Assembly (NCBI GenBank): GCA_046302715.1
Contig: JBKCHQ010000275.1
Location: forward strand, 1 to 5,631
Length of the DNA: 5,631 bases
Reading direction: 5' to 3'
Origin: CAMCXT01 sp046302715
GTDB lineage: Bacteria > Bacteroidota > Bacteroidia > M30B66
Below are positions 1-5,593 of this stretch, piece by piece. The notes under the pieces are model-generated. The model saw nothing but the letters and a program-made list of their open reading frames with translations, had not been told where the DNA came from and did no database searches. Position numbers and translations under genes: made by a program. How positions within the stretch are numbered: the stretch's first letter is position 1; every line of letters starts with the position of its first letter.

Positions 1-50
1 CGTGTTGTGGATGAGCCATAGATGCTATTATGCCTTAAAAATAGGGTGAT

Positions 51-80
51 TTTGGCTTCACTCAGAATTCGATACCTTTA
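51..80 (+). promoter_or_regulatory. Putative Bacteroidota-type promoter of the SDR-trmB-ATL run
   Basis: TTTG at 51-54 and TACCTTTA at 73-80 are separated by 18 nt. This resembles the Bacteroidota sigma factor consensus TTTG - about 19 nt - TAnnTTTG, with one mismatch (final A instead of G) and a spacer one base short. The second box ends only 4 nt before the ATG at 85, so transcription would begin at or next to the start codon. Visible: the two boxes and spacing. Inferred: promoter function. Such boxes can arise by chance in AT-rich DNA. Confidence 0.4.
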
Positions 81-84
81 CGGC

Positions 85-774
85 ATGATAGCACTTGTAA
101 CCGGAGCCACCCGTGGCATAGGCAAGGCCAGCATTTTAGCATTGGTTCAATTGGGCTACAGGCCGGCATTTGTTGCACGACCATCGCAACATCTCCAAGA
201 ATTGCTTGAAGAAATAAAAGGCAGTAATCCCATTTTTATAGAAGGCGATTTGCGCGATGGTGTTTCTATTGCGGCACTAAATGGTAAATTAGCTACAGAA
301 GGGCTTTTGCCGGATATTATTATTCTCAACGCCGGCATCTTTACGCCGGGCCATGTGGATGAAATGACCGCACCTCCATTGCGGGATGCCTTGAGCCATA
401 ATTTTACCCCTGCGCTAGAAACTGTTCAACCTTGGATCGCTTCAATGAAGGAGCGTAATGCAGGACGAATATTTTTTATTGGCTCCATTGCCACACGAAA
501 TCCAAGGCCCGAGGCTGCACCCTATGTGCTTTCAAAGGCATTGCTAACCTCGTATGCCGAATTGTTGTTTCATTCGCTTCGTGCACATAACGTGTCTGTT
601 ACTCGAATTATTCCCGGCGCTGTAGACACCGATACCTGGGCTGGTCTGGATGTGCCCCGTGCGCATTTTATTCCTGCTGTCGATGTGGCTCATTTGATAG
701 CAAGTATGGCCCAGCTGGCGCCTCAAACCGTGCCCGAAGAGCTTATTCTTCGTCCGACCGATCCTAACTGGTAG
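85..774 (+). CDS. Short-chain dehydrogenase/reductase (SDR family)
   Basis: A 229-residue cytosolic Rossmann-fold oxidoreductase of the classical SDR family, using NAD(P)H to reduce or oxidise a carbonyl/hydroxyl substrate that cannot be named from sequence. Visible motifs: cofactor loop TGATRGIG (residues 6-13), acidic GDL (54-56), NAG (82-84), Asn106, Ser134 (IGSIA), and Tyr147-Lys151 (YVLSK), then PG at 177-178. The full Asn-Ser-Tyr-Lys tetrad is present, so it should be active. Arg10 in the glycine motif and Arg32 after the second strand suggest a preference for NADPH (inference). The ATG at 85 is chosen because the protein then opens with the usual 'MIALVTG' beta strand. An in-frame ATG at 22 would add 21 atypical residues and would put the start upstream of the promoter-like boxes. 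The C-terminus is slightly short for the family. It heads a tight run, with only 4 nt before trmB. Confidence 0.92.
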   Translation: MIALVTGATRGIGKASILALVQLGYRPAFVARPSQHLQELLEEIKGSNPIFIEGDLRDGVSIAALNGKLATEGLLPDIIILNAGIFTPGHVDEMTAPPLRDALSHNFTPALETVQPWIASMKERNAGRIFFIGSIATRNPRPEAAPYVLSKALLTSYAELLFHSLRAHNVSVTRIIPGAVDTDTWAGLDVPRAHFIPAVDVAHLIASMAQLAPQTVPEELILRPTDPNW

Positions 775-778
775 TGCT

Positions 779-1441
779 ATGGCTAAAAATAAACTCAAGC
801 ATTTCGCCGAACTCGACACTTTTGCGCATGTTATTCAGCACCCCTATCAAAAGGAGGATTTCGATCATCCCTTAAAGGGCCGCTGGAACAGCGATTTTTT
901 TAAAATATCACAACCCATCACACTCGAAGTGGGCTGCGGCAAAGGTGAATATACCGTAGGCTTGGCTCGTATGCATCCCGAGCGTAATTTTCTGGGGCTG
1001 GATCTTAAAGGCAATCGCATCTGGCGTGGCGCACGAACTGCATTGGATGAGGGAATGCAAAACGTTGGATTTATACGCTCACAGGCCGAACGCATCGGAA
1101 ATTTCTTTGCGCCCGGCGAATTAAGCGAAATATGGGTCACATTTCCCGACCCCAAGCCCAAAAAGGGCGATACCCGTAAACGTCTAACCAGTGCTGAAAA
1201 CAACTTACGCTACCGAAATTTACTGGTGGATGGGGGAAAAGTGCATTTAAAAACCGATTCAGACTTTAATGTAGCGTTTACGTTGGACGTTATTCGCGAA
1301 ACAGATGCGGAGTTAATAACCTATAGCGGGGATATTGATCGTGATTATCCCAACGACGAACTAGTAAAAATCCGCACCTATTACGAGATGATGTTTCGTA
1401 AAAAAGGCGTACCCATAAAATTTATCAGCTACCGTCCGTGA
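779..1441 (+). CDS. trmB: tRNA (guanine-N7-)-methyltransferase TrmB
   Basis: A 220-residue SAM-dependent enzyme that methylates N7 of G46 in the variable loop of tRNAs, in the cytosol. Visible: SAM-binding motif EVGCGKGEYT (50-59), LGLDLKGNRIWRGA (72-85) with Asp75 at the end of the second strand, the family hallmark FPDPKPKKGDTRKRL (122-136; usual form PDPWPKKRH.KRR), LKTDSDF (157-163), and the C-terminal IRTYYEMMF...G..I block (198-213) with Thr200 and Glu203. The length is typical of the bacterial one-subunit enzyme. The usual Trp of PDPWPKK is Lys125 here, a mild deviation. It starts 4 nt after the SDR stop, and its TGA overlaps the GTG start of the next gene (GTGA), so the three genes are probably co-transcribed, with coupled translation at this junction. 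No Shine-Dalgarno sequence precedes the start. Assignment is very secure. Confidence 0.97.
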   Translation: MAKNKLKHFAELDTFAHVIQHPYQKEDFDHPLKGRWNSDFFKISQPITLEVGCGKGEYTVGLARMHPERNFLGLDLKGNRIWRGARTALDEGMQNVGFIRSQAERIGNFFAPGELSEIWVTFPDPKPKKGDTRKRLTSAENNLRYRNLLVDGGKVHLKTDSDFNVAFTLDVIRETDAELITYSGDIDRDYPNDELVKIRTYYEMMFRKKGVPIKFISYRP

Positions 1442-1785
1442 AAGACACTCGTTTGGCAAACGATTTTTTTGAGATGGTATTTGCCGTGGTACGTTTAATA
1501 CCCGAGGGTCGCGCCACTAGTTATGGAGCTATTGCCCGTTATTTAGGAAGCGGTAGCTCGGCTCGCACGGTTGGCTGGGCAATGAATGCATCGCATAATG
1601 TGCTTCCATGGGTTCCCGCGCATCGGGTGGTAAACCGATTGGGAGTTTTGAGCGGTAAGGCGCATTTCCAACCGCCCGAAGCCATGCAAAAACGCCTTCA
1701 TAACGAAGGCGTTGAGGTGATTAATGATCAAATACAGCATTGGGAACGCGTTTTTTGGGACCCATCGAAGGAGCTTTTGCTTTAG
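1438..1785 (+). CDS. Alkyltransferase-like (ATL) protein, MGMT family without catalytic Cys
   Basis: A 115-residue protein made of only the DNA-binding C-terminal domain of O6-alkylguanine-DNA alkyltransferases. Visible: TSYGAIA (27-33) with the base-flipping Tyr29, SARTVGWAM (41-49) with Arg43 at the 'arginine finger' position, PAHRVV (60-65) where repair enzymes have PCHRV, and the LSGKAHF loop (71-77). Ala61 replaces the alkyl-accepting Cys, so it cannot carry out suicide repair. Known ATL proteins bind O6-alkylguanine and hand it to nucleotide excision repair; that role here is inferred from the family. Escherichia coli Atl has Trp at this site, whereas Ala is the form seen here. The GTG at 1438 is the first possible start and overlaps the trmB stop by 4 bp. 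A later ATG (residue 13) would cut the first helix. The gene ends 18 bp from the convergent membrane-protein gene, with no clear terminator between them. Confidence 0.88.
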   Translation: MKDTRLANDFFEMVFAVVRLIPEGRATSYGAIARYLGSGSSARTVGWAMNASHNVLPWVPAHRVVNRLGVLSGKAHFQPPEAMQKRLHNEGVEVINDQIQHWERVFWDPSKELLL

Positions 1786-1803
1786 CCCCCAGTAATGGCG
1801 CTT

Positions 1804-2418
1804 TTATTGTGCGCTTCGGATTTCACGTTGGTAGAGTTCCCAGAAAAAAAGCGGGATGAACAAAATTATTAAAATGATCATGCCCAATCCAACCTGAATA
1901 TTTGCCGTAGGAAAGTGCTGTATTTTAAATAGGGTGCCTGTTGACACTAAAATTCCGCCAAGGGCTCCTGCAATAAGCCGAATTCGTGCTTGAACCGACA
2001 TAATACCGGGGAATTTTACAACTTGATACAGAAGCGTTCCCATAGCGACAAGCAAACCAATACTGCCGATGAGCATAAGTACGGCACTGCCCGACCAGTT
2101 AAATTGACGAAACATAATGCCTGATGACATTCCGATTGCTGCGATAAATCCGCAGCCATAAAGCAACTTTTTCATAATAATAGGTATTTGAGGGGTTAGT
2201 AAAAAAAGAAGTTCTTGTTCAATGGCAGCTGCTCCATCGGGGTTTAGCTGGTGGAGCGCTTCGTTAAGCGCATAATCAAAGCTTTTTCCGGTATTCAATG
2301 CATCTTCTACAGCACAGCATACATGATCGGCCAGCTCTATACGAAGCAGCTGGTCGGAAACCGCTGAATGTATGAGTTTTTCGATCGAAAGTACCTGTTC
2401 GACGCTGAGTTTAGGCAT
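1804..2418 (-). CDS. HAAS-domain membrane protein with duplicated GldL-like TM hairpins, PadR partner
   Basis: A 204-residue protein with a cytosolic helical N-terminus and four predicted membrane helices; biochemical role unknown. Residues 1-75 resemble HAAS/DUF1700-type domains that accompany PadR regulators: ELADHVCCAVEDAL (28-41), then FDYALNEAL (47-55). The membrane part has helices near 84-103, 109-130, 145-163 and 173-193. It contains two copies of one pattern: SSGIMFRQFNWSGSA (98-112) and STGTLFKIQHFPTAN (159-173). The second copy closely resembles the 'GALFKIMHWPGA' signature of GldL, the gliding/T9SS motor proton-channel subunit, and also carries Lys165 in one helix and Glu194 at the end of the next. 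The ATG at 2418 overlaps the padR stop (ATGCCTAA), implying coupled translation; a TTG nine bases earlier is possible but less likely. It may be controlled by, or act through, the PadR protein. Family placement is moderate; function is not assigned. Confidence 0.72.
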   Translation of the reverse strand: MPKLSVEQVLSIEKLIHSAVSDQLLRIELADHVCCAVEDALNTGKSFDYALNEALHQLNPDGAAAIEQELLFLLTPQIPIIMKKLLYGCGFIAAIGMSSGIMFRQFNWSGSAVLMLIGSIGLLVAMGTLLYQVVKFPGIMSVQARIRLIAGALGGILVSTGTLFKIQHFPTANIQVGLGMIILIILFIPLFFWELYQREIRSAQ

Positions 2419-2755
2419 ATCCAGCAAGCTTTTCGGGGTTAAGTAATTCCTGTACCGTTTGCATAAAGCTTAGTAGTGCCGTGGTTTGCTCCGATGCCCG
2501 CGATTTTCCGATTTTGGTAACGGCATAATATACACGGTTGCGGTTATCAACGGTCTCTGTGTAGGTATGCAAAACACCGTCGGCGAGCATTTTTCGCAGG
2601 GCAGGATACAGCGAACCTTCTTTGAGCAGAATTTTATCGCTGCTTCGGAGCCGCACCTCGCGGGTTATTTCATATCCGTACATAGGCCCTTTTTCTGATA
2701 GCAGTTGAAGCAAAATGGTGCTTAACGTTCCTTTTATAAATTCATGTTGATTCAT
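2411..2755 (-). CDS. PadR-family transcriptional regulator
   Basis: A 114-residue winged-helix repressor of the short (PadR-s2-like) type. Visible: FIKGTLSTILLQLL (6-19), MYGYEI (25-30), EGSLYPALRKM (46-56), the wing NRNRVYYAVT (71-80), and a single C-terminal dimerisation helix (about 85-106). These are the defining PadR blocks. PadR proteins usually repress their own operon and a membrane or transporter partner and are released by a small ligand or stress cue; the ligand here is unknown. The partner is most likely the overlapping HAAS membrane protein. The ATG at 2755 is chosen over an in-frame TTG at 2761 because it gives the usual N-terminus and because the TTG lies inside the promoter-like -7 box. 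A 9-bp inverted repeat over the -33 region suggests autoregulation. Confidence 0.93.
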   Translation of the reverse strand: MNQHEFIKGTLSTILLQLLSEKGPMYGYEITREVRLRSSDKILLKEGSLYPALRKMLADGVLHTYTETVDNRNRVYYAVTKIGKSRASEQTTALLSFMQTVQELLNPEKLAGYA

Positions 2756-2758
2756 ATC

Positions 2759-2792
2759 CAAATATACATAGATAAACTATATATATCGTAAA
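2759..2792 (-). promoter_or_regulatory. Putative padR promoter with exact TAnnTTTG box
   Basis: Read on the minus strand, TATATTTG (2766-2759) is an exact match to the Bacteroidota -7 consensus TAnnTTTG, and TTTA (2792-2789) lies 22 nt upstream as a weak -33 element. The -7 box ends 3 nt before the padR ATG, so the expected start site falls on or beside the start codon. The boxes are visible; promoter activity is inferred. The surrounding DNA is very AT-rich, which raises the chance of a fortuitous match. Confidence 0.45.
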
Positions 2793-2805
2793 TCTGTATA
2801 TATAG
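2777..2805. promoter_or_regulatory. Inverted repeat, candidate PadR operator
   Basis: CTATATATA (2777-2785) and TATATATAG (2797-2805) form a perfect 9-bp inverted repeat with an 11-bp spacer. The arm centres are 20 bp apart, about two helical turns, a good fit to a dimeric winged-helix repressor. The centre (2791) lies on the candidate -33 element, so a bound repressor would block the polymerase. The TA-alternating core is low complexity, but the matching C and G at the ends are not explained by AT richness alone. Confidence 0.42.
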
Positions 2806-2824
2806 CACGAAAAAAAATCGCAAC

Positions 2825-2867
2825 AAACACATTGTCAGACAAAAAATATAGTGTCTGACAATGGTTT
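2825..2867 (-). terminator. Strong hairpin after the ABC operon: terminator or paired operator
   Basis: CATTGTCAGACA (2830-2841) and TGTCTGACAATG (2852-2863) are perfect 12-bp inverted arms around a 10-nt A/T-rich loop. Four further pairs (AAAC 2825-2828 with GTTT 2864-2867) continue after one bulged A. It lies about 50 nt beyond the stop of the ABC ATPase gene, and on the minus strand it is followed by TTG and, 10 nt on, a run of eight T. This suits an intrinsic terminator, although the U tract is not adjacent. Each arm also contains a self-palindromic TGTCWGACA, so the site could instead be a tandem operator. Confidence 0.5.
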
Positions 2868-2912
2868 AGTTAATAAGTTGAGTCATTTAATACAGTTCTC
2901 CTACCTCCTCCA

Positions 2913-3671
2913 TCATGCATCAAACCATCCGTAAAGGTCGGATAATAGTAGGTTTTGTTTACCTGTGCCCATAAAATCATGTGCTATGCGGCCTTCGTCC
3001 AAATGGATGATGCGGCTTCCTGCTTTCATACAATGTCGCAGGTCGTGCGTTACCATGATTGCGGTTAAGCCTTGCTGTTTAATAATATTGCAGGCCAAAT
3101 TAAAAACGGTTTCGGCCGATCGGGGATCCAAGGCCGCTGTGGGTTCGTCGAGCAATAACAGTTCGGGTTTGATATAGGTTGCCATGAGCAAGGATAAGGC
3201 TTGCCGTTGCCCGCCAGAAAATGCTCCTGCCGCCCGATCGAGTTTGTCTTCGAGGTTCATATTTAAAACCGCAATTCGTTCCCGCACCTCATCGCGAAAG
3301 CTTTTTCCCGTCCCAATCTTAAGATTTCGGCGCTTACTGCGGAGCGCAGCAAGACGGAAGTTTTCCAGAATGGACAGCTCTGCAGCAATTCCATCCGCAG
3401 GGTGTTGAAAAACACGAGCTATTCTTGAGGCTCTTTGATGCTGCGATTGCTTTGTAATATCATAGCCGCTTAACGCTATTTTTGATACGCCCGAGTCGGG
3501 GCGCAACGTGCCTGCAATAGTATTGAGTAAGGTGGACTTACCCGAACCATTAGCCCCTAATAGGAATACAAATTCGCCTTCGGCAATTTCCAAACTTAAG
3601 TCGTTCAATGCCTTAAACTCATGCTCCGAACCTTTGTTAAACGTTACCGAAAGATTTGAAATACGCATCAT
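2913..3671 (-). CDS. ABC transporter ATP-binding protein (COG1101/TrpZ-like)
   Basis: A 252-residue cytosolic ATPase subunit that powers the permease encoded just upstream. Visible in order: Walker A GANGSGKST (39-47), Q-loop Gln89 (VFQHP), signature FSGGQRQALSLLMA (151-164), Walker B LLLLDEP (171-177) with catalytic Glu176, D-loop AALDP (179-183), and H-loop THD (208-210). The run SGGQRQALSLLMAT, the TAALDP segment and the tail pattern 'EGRI.HD..G..K..L...DLY.WF' match the COG1101 family that pairs with COG4120 permeases, rather than LivF/LivG. The signature has Phe in place of the usual Leu, a mild change. The ATG at 3671 overlaps the permease stop as ATGA. Another ATG at 3683 would add four residues (MDPT) and lengthen the overlap. 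The operon's hairpin lies downstream. The substrate is unknown; relatives transport aromatic amino acids or are uncharacterised. Confidence 0.94.
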   Translation of the reverse strand: MMRISNLSVTFNKGSEHEFKALNDLSLEIAEGEFVFLLGANGSGKSTLLNTIAGTLRPDSGVSKIALSGYDITKQSQHQRASRIARVFQHPADGIAAELSILENFRLAALRSKRRNLKIGTGKSFRDEVRERIAVLNMNLEDKLDRAAGAFSGGQRQALSLLMATYIKPELLLLDEPTAALDPRSAETVFNLACNIIKQQGLTAIMVTHDLRHCMKAGSRIIHLDEGRIAHDFMGTGKQNLLLSDLYGWFDA

Positions 3672-4543
3672 CGTAGGGTCCATTTTTTACGAAACACCGG
3701 AAGCGAAACAAATGCGAGAACGATTAGTGCGTTAAATAGTTTCATCCAATTGGGATCAACTCCCGACGCCAGTGTGTATGCCATGATGAGCCTAAACACC
3801 AAGCAGCCCACCATAACCAGAAACAGCTGCAGTGCAAGTGCATGAAGGCCTAACAGCTTTTGCAAACTATCGCCCATCATTACCGAGCCCAGTCCTAAAA
3901 TAACAATACCAATACCCATGTTGATATCGGCAAACTGTTGCATTTGACAAACTAGTGCCGCCGATAAAGCGGTAAATCCGTTTGCAATAGCCAGTCCGGT
4001 TATTTTCATGGCCCGGGTGTTGATGCCCATGGATGCGGCCATACTTTCAGACGGCCCGGTAGCTCGCAAGGCAAGACCGAAGTCGGTTTTCAAAAACCAA
4101 AATAATAACCCCATGCCTGCCATTGCAAACAGCGAAACAATAATCAATTCATTGAGATATAAATCGTCACTCACTGTTATTGATGAAAAAACAGAATTAC
4201 AGTCTGTAGTTAATGGGAGATTGGAGCGGCCCATTACACTCAGATTTACCGAATACAATGCCGTCATCACCAAAATACCGGCGAGCAAAGCATTTACGCC
4301 TAAGGTTGTGTGAATGACGCCGGTTAAAGCGCCTGCTGCAGCTCCAGCCAAAATGCCACATAAAACGGAAATATACCAGGGCAATCCTAATAAAAGGCAT
4401 ACGGTGGTAAGTGAGGCCGAAAGCGTGTAACTTCCGTCGGTGGTAATGTCGGGCAAATTAAAAATACGCACCGAAAGATAAACTCCCCATGCCATCATAG
4501 TGGTGGCTAAAGCAAGTGAGAGCGCCGACAGGTAAAAATCCAT
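3668..4543 (-). CDS. ABC transporter permease, BPD_transp_2 family (COG4120/TrpY-like)
   Basis: A 291-residue inner-membrane permease with about eight hydrophobic segments (near 5-24, 40-58, 57-78, 83-102, 130-150, 178-199, 205-225, 236-256, 267-283; the second and third may merge). Family landmarks: IFNLPDITTDGSYTLS (27-42), the cytoplasmic ATPase-contact loop FGLALRATGPSESMAASMGIN (from 155, with GP at 163-164), and FADINMGIGIVILGLGSVMMGD (from 204). These match the COG4120 'uncharacterised/tryptophan' permeases related to branched-chain amino-acid and ribose transporters. It is followed by its ATPase with a 4-bp overlap and preceded, 57 bp away, by the M28 lipoprotein gene; that 57-bp gap shows no promoter box or hairpin. 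The usual COG2984 substrate-binding gene is not in the window. Substrate remains unassigned. Homodimerisation of the permease is the family norm. Confidence 0.92.
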   Translation of the reverse strand: MDFYLSALSLALATTMMAWGVYLSVRIFNLPDITTDGSYTLSASLTTVCLLLGLPWYISVLCGILAGAAAGALTGVIHTTLGVNALLAGILVMTALYSVNLSVMGRSNLPLTTDCNSVFSSITVSDDLYLNELIIVSLFAMAGMGLLFWFLKTDFGLALRATGPSESMAASMGINTRAMKITGLAIANGFTALSAALVCQMQQFADINMGIGIVILGLGSVMMGDSLQKLLGLHALALQLFLVMVGCLVFRLIMAYTLASGVDPNWMKLFNALIVLAFVSLPVFRKKWTLR

Positions 4544-4600
4544 TCGAGAGGTTGAGGGGTTAAACGAATTTTAAGAGTATAATGATGAAAGCAGAAATTA

Positions 4601-5593
4601 CTAGGTTCCTACCTGTTCCGAAAAGGCAACGCCCAGCATCACACGGCCAATCATCTGCAAGGTTGCTTTATCAACAGCTTTCATGTTGTCGTTTTGGGTA
4701 TGCCAGTAAGTTCCAAAACCCGTTTGACTATTAGGATCGTGTTGAATAATGTCGATGGTAGGAATGCCTAAAATAGCGTTCACGTAATAATGATCATCCG
4801 TTATTGGATTGGTATTTTGCTGCACGAACGATTGTGCATAACCCAATTCCTCGGCAATGCTCCATACCCGCATCACGATGTTTGAGGCATATTCCATCGA
4901 ATAGCCTTCGCGGTGAAACTGCGCGCCCGATGCTGCCACCATGTCGAGGTTAATGCCGTATTTCGGCAGATTCTCCTTTATCGGCGGCTTGCTAGCAAAA
5001 TACTGTGAGCCCAGGCAATAACTGTTTGCCGTAGTCGGGCTGCCGTAATCTTCGGCATCGAAGAATACTAAATCAACTCCCACCGGAGCAGGACTGGATT
5101 TAAGCACGCGCGCCAGCTCGAGCATAATGCCGGCACTGGCAGCACCGTCAACAGCACCATCGAAACGCTCTTTGGGTTTTTCGGCATCCTGGTCGCTAAA
5201 CGGTCGTGTATCCCAATGGCAGCTAATCATGATGCGCTGCTTCAGTTGCGGATTCACGCGCCCTACAATGTTTCTGAATTTGAGCGACTCGCCCGTATAC
5301 GCCGTGGCGCTTCCCTCCTGTACAATTACCTCGGCCCCGTGGCGCTTGAGCTCAGCGATAAGGTAATCGCCGCATTTTACGTGTGCCGGCGTATTGGGTA
5401 CCCGCGGACCGAAAGCCACTTGTTTTTCGGTATACACGTATGCCGAATCGCTATTAAAGGCAGGTAAAGTCACCTTCACCAGTTTTTCGACCGGTGCGGT
5501 TTCGGGTTGTGGTGGCTCGGTAGTACCTCCGCAAGCCGTAAATAGCCATAGCAGCGCAGGTATGAGTATGTGCAAAAGATGTTTATTCTTCAT
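4601..5593 (-). CDS. M28-family glutaminyl-peptide cyclotransferase-like lipoprotein
   Basis: A 330-residue exported zinc enzyme, likely converting N-terminal glutamine of secreted proteins to pyroglutamate. Residues 1-20 are a signal peptide with lipobox FTAC and lipidated Cys21; no obvious acidic surface-export signal follows, so it probably faces the periplasm. The M28/QC core shows SCHWDTR (124-130), GAVDGAASAGIMLELAR (146-162) with ligand Asp149, FFDAEDYG (177-184) with Glu181 as catalytic base and Asp182 as second-metal-site residue, NLDMVAA (215-221), TDDH (265-268), and YWHTQNDN (296-303) with ligand His298. The GAxDxAxxxxMLELAR and WHTxxDN patterns favour QC over ordinary aminopeptidases, which need two metals. 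In Bacteroidota many signal-peptidase I products start with Gln, giving such an enzyme broad substrates. Its ATG at 5593 may overlap the end of an upstream gene by 11 bp. It precedes the ABC genes and probably shares their transcript. A peptidase role cannot be excluded. Confidence 0.85.
   Translation of the reverse strand: MKNKHLLHILIPALLWLFTACGGTTEPPQPETAPVEKLVKVTLPAFNSDSAYVYTEKQVAFGPRVPNTPAHVKCGDYLIAELKRHGAEVIVQEGSATAYTGESLKFRNIVGRVNPQLKQRIMISCHWDTRPFSDQDAEKPKERFDGAVDGAASAGIMLELARVLKSSPAPVGVDLVFFDAEDYGSPTTANSYCLGSQYFASKPPIKENLPKYGINLDMVAASGAQFHREGYSMEYASNIVMRVWSIAEELGYAQSFVQQNTNPITDDHYYVNAILGIPTIDIIQHDPNSQTGFGTYWHTQNDNMKAVDKATLQMIGRVMLGVAFSEQVGT

Noticed and set aside
1..21. Possible tail of an upstream + strand gene (RVVDEP then TAG)
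   Set aside because: Another forward frame is also open across these bases (to a TGA at 47-49), and six residues cannot distinguish a real C-terminus from chance.
22..84. N-terminal extension of the SDR from the ATG at 22
   Set aside because: The extra 21 residues are basic and unlike SDR N-termini, and they overlap the promoter-like boxes; the ATG at 85 gives the canonical start.
851..857. Perfect Shine-Dalgarno-like AAGGAGG inside trmB
   Set aside because: No start codon follows at a usable distance, it lies inside a securely assigned coding region, and the other genes here do not use such sites.
865..1203. Antisense open frame of 112 codons within trmB, and similar long opposite-strand frames inside the SDR, ABC and QC genes
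   Set aside because: Their translations show no recognisable domain and mirror the codon pattern of the strongly supported genes on the other strand.
1783..1814. GCGC-TTTTATTGT-GCGC mini-palindrome between the convergent ATL and HAAS genes as a bidirectional terminator
   Set aside because: Only 4-bp arms, partly inside the HAAS coding sequence, with no adjacent T tract on either strand; too weak to call.
2913..4543. Assignment of the ABC pair to the branched-chain amino-acid (Liv) system
   Set aside because: There is a single permease rather than LivH/LivM, and the PDITTDGSY and FADINMGIG motifs point to the COG4120/COG1101 group instead.
4544..4600. Promoter or binding site between the QC-like gene and the permease
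   Set aside because: No TAnnTTTG box, inverted repeat or hairpin found in the 57-bp gap.
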